Source: Dryobates pubescens
Taxonomy: Eukaryota; Chordata; Aves; Piciformes; Picidae
Assembly (NCBI RefSeq): GCF_014839835.1
Contig: NC_071614.1
Location: 6,764,001-6,828,000 of the forward strand
Direction of reading: 5' to 3'
DNA length: 64,000 nucleotides
The notes beneath the pieces are model-generated. The model was not told where the DNA came from, did not search any database, and worked only from the letters and a program-made list of their open reading frames with translations. A program made the translations under genes and the position numbers. This document shows, piece by piece, positions 11,073 to 64,000 of this stretch (within the stretch, counting starts at the first letter, position 1; every line of letters begins with the position of its first letter).

Positions 11073-11768
11073 GTGTTTTCTTGGGACAGGCATTTTACCT
11101 GGAAACTGAAACTGCCTTAACAAAATGCGTCACTCTTTTGGTAAAATGTTCATTTTGTTCCAGTAGGAGTAAAAATTACTTTTTTATTCCTTCCTCCATT
11201 CCTCTGCCTGCTTCCCTATTAAAATCAGGCTTGTGTAACTGTGTCAATCATCTCATAACTGTTGACTCTTTCTGACTGGATTAAGCCAAACACTGCAGTA
11301 TGACGTTTTCCCAGGCTTTAATAAACAGTGGTTGAATGATGGTTAGAGACCTGAATCAGCTTGTATTTTTTATCAGACAGTTGTGGTCCCTCTCCAGAAA
11401 TAAAGGATCTTCTCTCCATTTATTATTACTGTAAAGCTGTATGAGCTGAACTGGTCAATTCAAGTTTATGGGGAAAAGAGGTGACAGCTCTTGCCCTAAT
11501 ACTGTATCCTACAAAGCACACTACATCCACGTACAGTTATTTCCATTCTATCTCCCTAATCAGAGTGACACTTGCAGTCCTTGCTTATTTAAGTAACAAA
11601 CTACCACTAGACTGGAAGATAATCCAACTACTACATACAGGCTTTAAGAGCCACCTGGTGGGATTCTCCTGCAAGTAACTCTAAACACTATCTGGAATAA
11701 GTCTTAATAAGGCTATGATCAGTTTTCACTTAAAAGGGTTCTTCAGCGTTTTTTTCAAGTCCAGTAAC
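11073..11768. other. Intergenic sequence between tRNA copy 5 and MCM4 3' end
   Basis: No gene or repeat was recognised. There are several AT-rich stretches, including alternative AATAAA motifs on the minus strand (for example near 11420), so the MCM4 transcript may run further than the nearest signal. Confidence 0.45.
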
Positions 11769-11774
11769 TTTATT
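11769..11774 (-). terminator. MCM4: Putative MCM4 polyadenylation signal
   Basis: AATAAA on the minus strand lies about 455 bases past the MCM4 stop codon. It is the nearest canonical signal downstream. Others occur further left, so use of this one is unproven. Confidence 0.5.
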
Positions 11775-12025
11775 TCAGGTTGCAGCAATCCTAACAGTCA
11801 ACTTGGATTTACTAAAAAGTCATTTAAGGTGAATTTTTACAATTCAAGTAGAAATACATACAACATTGTTAGCATGTTCTACAAAACCTCATAAACCCAG
11901 AAAGCACTTGACATTAGTAATTACATTTAGCTAAAATGTAAATAGCATTTTTCAGCTGAGGCTTCTTAGGTGATACCTTGTGCTGACAGAAGTGCCCCTT
12001 AATTGTTGCTACATTTCTCATAGCA

Positions 12026-12196
12026 AATGATAGCCCCAAATCTTGAAGATCTTGCAGACTGGCACTGTTGTAAGGCACAGTGAAGCCACAACACTTGGCC
12101 TGCAAGGAAAAAGCTATGCTTGTCATGGTGAATGATAGTCCCAAATCTCAAAGATCTTGCAGACTGACACTGTCTTAAGTAAGGCAAAAGTGAAAG
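12026..12196 (-). repeat. MCM4: Diverged tandem duplication in MCM4 3' UTR
   Basis: Two copies of a roughly 65-bp block sit about 104 bp apart just past the stop codon: 12026-12085 and 12130-12196. Both contain 'aatgatag(c/t)cccaaatct', 'agatcttgcagactg(g/a)cact' and end in 'agtga(a)agc'. They differ at a handful of positions, so the duplication is not recent. Confidence 0.8.
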
Positions 12197-12228
12197 CTGT
12201 GGCGGTCGGCTCACAAGGGAGGGCTGAT

Positions 12229-21615
<9,387 letters not shown>

Positions 21616-22475
21616 GGCGCTGCTCCGGCTCCCGCGGCGACCCTACTGCGGGGGAGAATCGAGGAGACAAACGCGGGCTGCAGGCGCTCCGCCACCGCCG
21701 AGCCCTGGATCGCGGGTTTCCACCCCTCTCCTCAGGCACAGCGAGCGCGGATTAACCAGGGGCAAAGGGGTACCGACCCCCGCCAGGACCCCCACTCACC
21801 TCTGCGGCCCAACTACCCCAAACACCCCGAAAAGCTCCCCGCCAAGCCCGTCTCGTGGCGCGCTCTCGCGGGCTTTCTGGCCAATGGATATGAGCGATCT
21901 CACCGGGATCGCCCAACGCAGGTAGAGAGGGGGATGCGGAACGGTTTGAGGAAGGGGAAAGGAGGCGAACTCTCCGGATCCCCGAGGTGAGGGTCGGGCC
22001 CTGATCGATCTTCTGCAGTAGGGACAGAAGCTTGCTGCAGGATACTCCTCGTGCTACAGGAGGAGGTTACCCTCAACTGTGACACAGAGGCCACCCCTCA
22101 CCCCAGAGTGGAACAGCCCGCAGCGACACGAATTTCGCGGTAAAATTAGTCCTGAGGGAAGGCAGGGAGGCGTGGGGAGACTGGAACAGCCCATTCTCTG
22201 CGGAGGGGGGAAAGTTCGACTGTCTGTGCGTGTACAGCCCCAAACCCTCATCCGTGACACAGCCCCTTAGATGGTCGTGCCGCCCGAGGTCCCTTGCTCC
22301 GCTCAGAGCGGTCTCGCCGATGTCTGTTGGCGTTTCTCCTGCCTCCCAGTTCGCCAGTCCCGATGCCACAGAGGATGTCCCCTAGGTGGCTGCGTTACAT
22401 GCGGCCGGGGGCGAGTCCTTCCTGCCCGCTTCCGCCTCCCCGGGTACCGCTGCCTGTCTGCCGGCCCGGTGCAGC
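21616..22475. promoter_or_regulatory. Bidirectional CpG-island promoter of MCM4 and PRKDC
   Basis: Only 860 bp separate the two start codons, which face away from each other. CpG density is high from about 21050 to 22720, covering both first exons. Visible motifs are a CCAAT box at 21881-21885 and an E2F-like TTTCGCGG at 22133-22140. No TATA box stands at a useful distance. Known: mammalian MCM4 and PRKDC also share a short divergent promoter region. E2F control is expected for MCM4. Whether one motif serves both genes cannot be read from the sequence. Confidence 0.85.
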
Positions 22476-63395
<40,920 letters not shown>

Positions 63396-64000
63396 GTAAT
63401 TTAGTGACTTCTGTGTTCTGAGGAAGAAAAGTTTTATGCTTTCTAGCAATTGTTTTATGTTCATTTGAGTTGAGAAATTTCTAGTCTCCTGCATTTGTTC
63501 TGCTTGACTGGAAATGGGTTCCTCCAGAATGTGAGGGAGGGGACTTCCACTGTGTTCTGTCAGTCATTTTTCTTCATCCTTCCCTCCACTAGCCACATCT
63601 GGAGAAAAGCAATGCTCCACCTTGAGCTTTTAAACTTGTGTTAGTGAAGTCCAGCTGGAGTTGTTAAAAAGTGGCCTGTGACTTTGTGTGCCGGTTGTGT
63701 TTCGCTTTTGGGCACCTGTTTTCCTCATTTCCCTCCTCTTTTTAGGTCTTTGAAAACACTTGGCCGGGGTGGTTGTATCAAATGCTTGGAGTGCATGATC
63801 AAACACTTTATTTTCTGTTGTCCTTTTGAAGAACAGCATTTAAATATCTCCCAAGACTTGAAGCTGTGTTCCTTCTGCAGTCAAGAGCTCTCATCAACAG
63901 CAGTACTGATGGGATAGATACTTGCTCTGACACAGAAAGCAAGCTTTTAAAAGTGTCATAGACACTGCAAGGCAAAACCTGTTGAAATAACTGCTAACAT
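63396..64000 (+). other. PRKDC: PRKDC intron 46 (partial)
   Basis: The GT donor follows exon 46 at 63396. No further exon is recognised before the window ends, and no repeat was identified. Confidence 0.7.

Noticed and set aside
11015-11275. Open frame starting M-V-E-R-S-L-S-M-R-E-V (and similar peptides at the other tRNA genes)
   Set aside because: The first part is a translation of the tRNA-Ala gene itself and the rest is unrelated flank. The shared peptide reflects the identical tRNA genes.

Overview
The window is vertebrate nuclear DNA, almost certainly from a bird. Intron-rich genes are compact, and roughly 25 CR1 retroposon fragments and an avian-type endogenous retrovirus LTR are the main repeats. 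No Alu, L1 or prokaryotic gene structure was seen. The many young-looking CR1 copies, and a pentanucleotide-tailed CR1 variant, remind me of woodpecker-like (Piciformes) genomes, but that placement is only an inference.

Layout. (1) 1-1530: first coding exon and CpG-island promoter of UBE2V2 on the minus strand; the rest of that gene lies to the left of the window. (2) 1.5-12 kb: intergenic DNA carrying five identical tRNA-Ala(AGC) genes in mixed orientation, a small orphan CpG-rich patch near 6.6 kb, and a few CR1 fossils. (3) 12229-21615: MCM4 on the minus strand, complete in 16 coding exons (859 codons plus stop), with a duplicated block in its 3' UTR. (4) 21616-22475: a short CpG-rich interval from which MCM4 and PRKDC diverge. 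(5) 22476-63395: PRKDC (DNA-PK catalytic subunit) on the plus strand. The first 46 coding exons (2070 codons, about half the protein) are present; the kinase half lies to the right of the window. All 60 introns that could be placed inside the two large genes use GT...AG, and exon phases join without a break.

The order UBE2V2 - MCM4 - PRKDC is the one known from mammals. It brings together a post-replication repair ubiquitin-conjugating variant, a replicative helicase subunit and the end-joining kinase. The PRKDC introns are the repeat-rich part. Notable are a tRNA-headed SINE with a CR1 tail, an intron made almost entirely of CR1 pieces whose last copy runs up to the splice acceptor, a solo LTR just upstream of exon 15, and a three-copy tandem repeat of about 235 bp ending just before exon 45.
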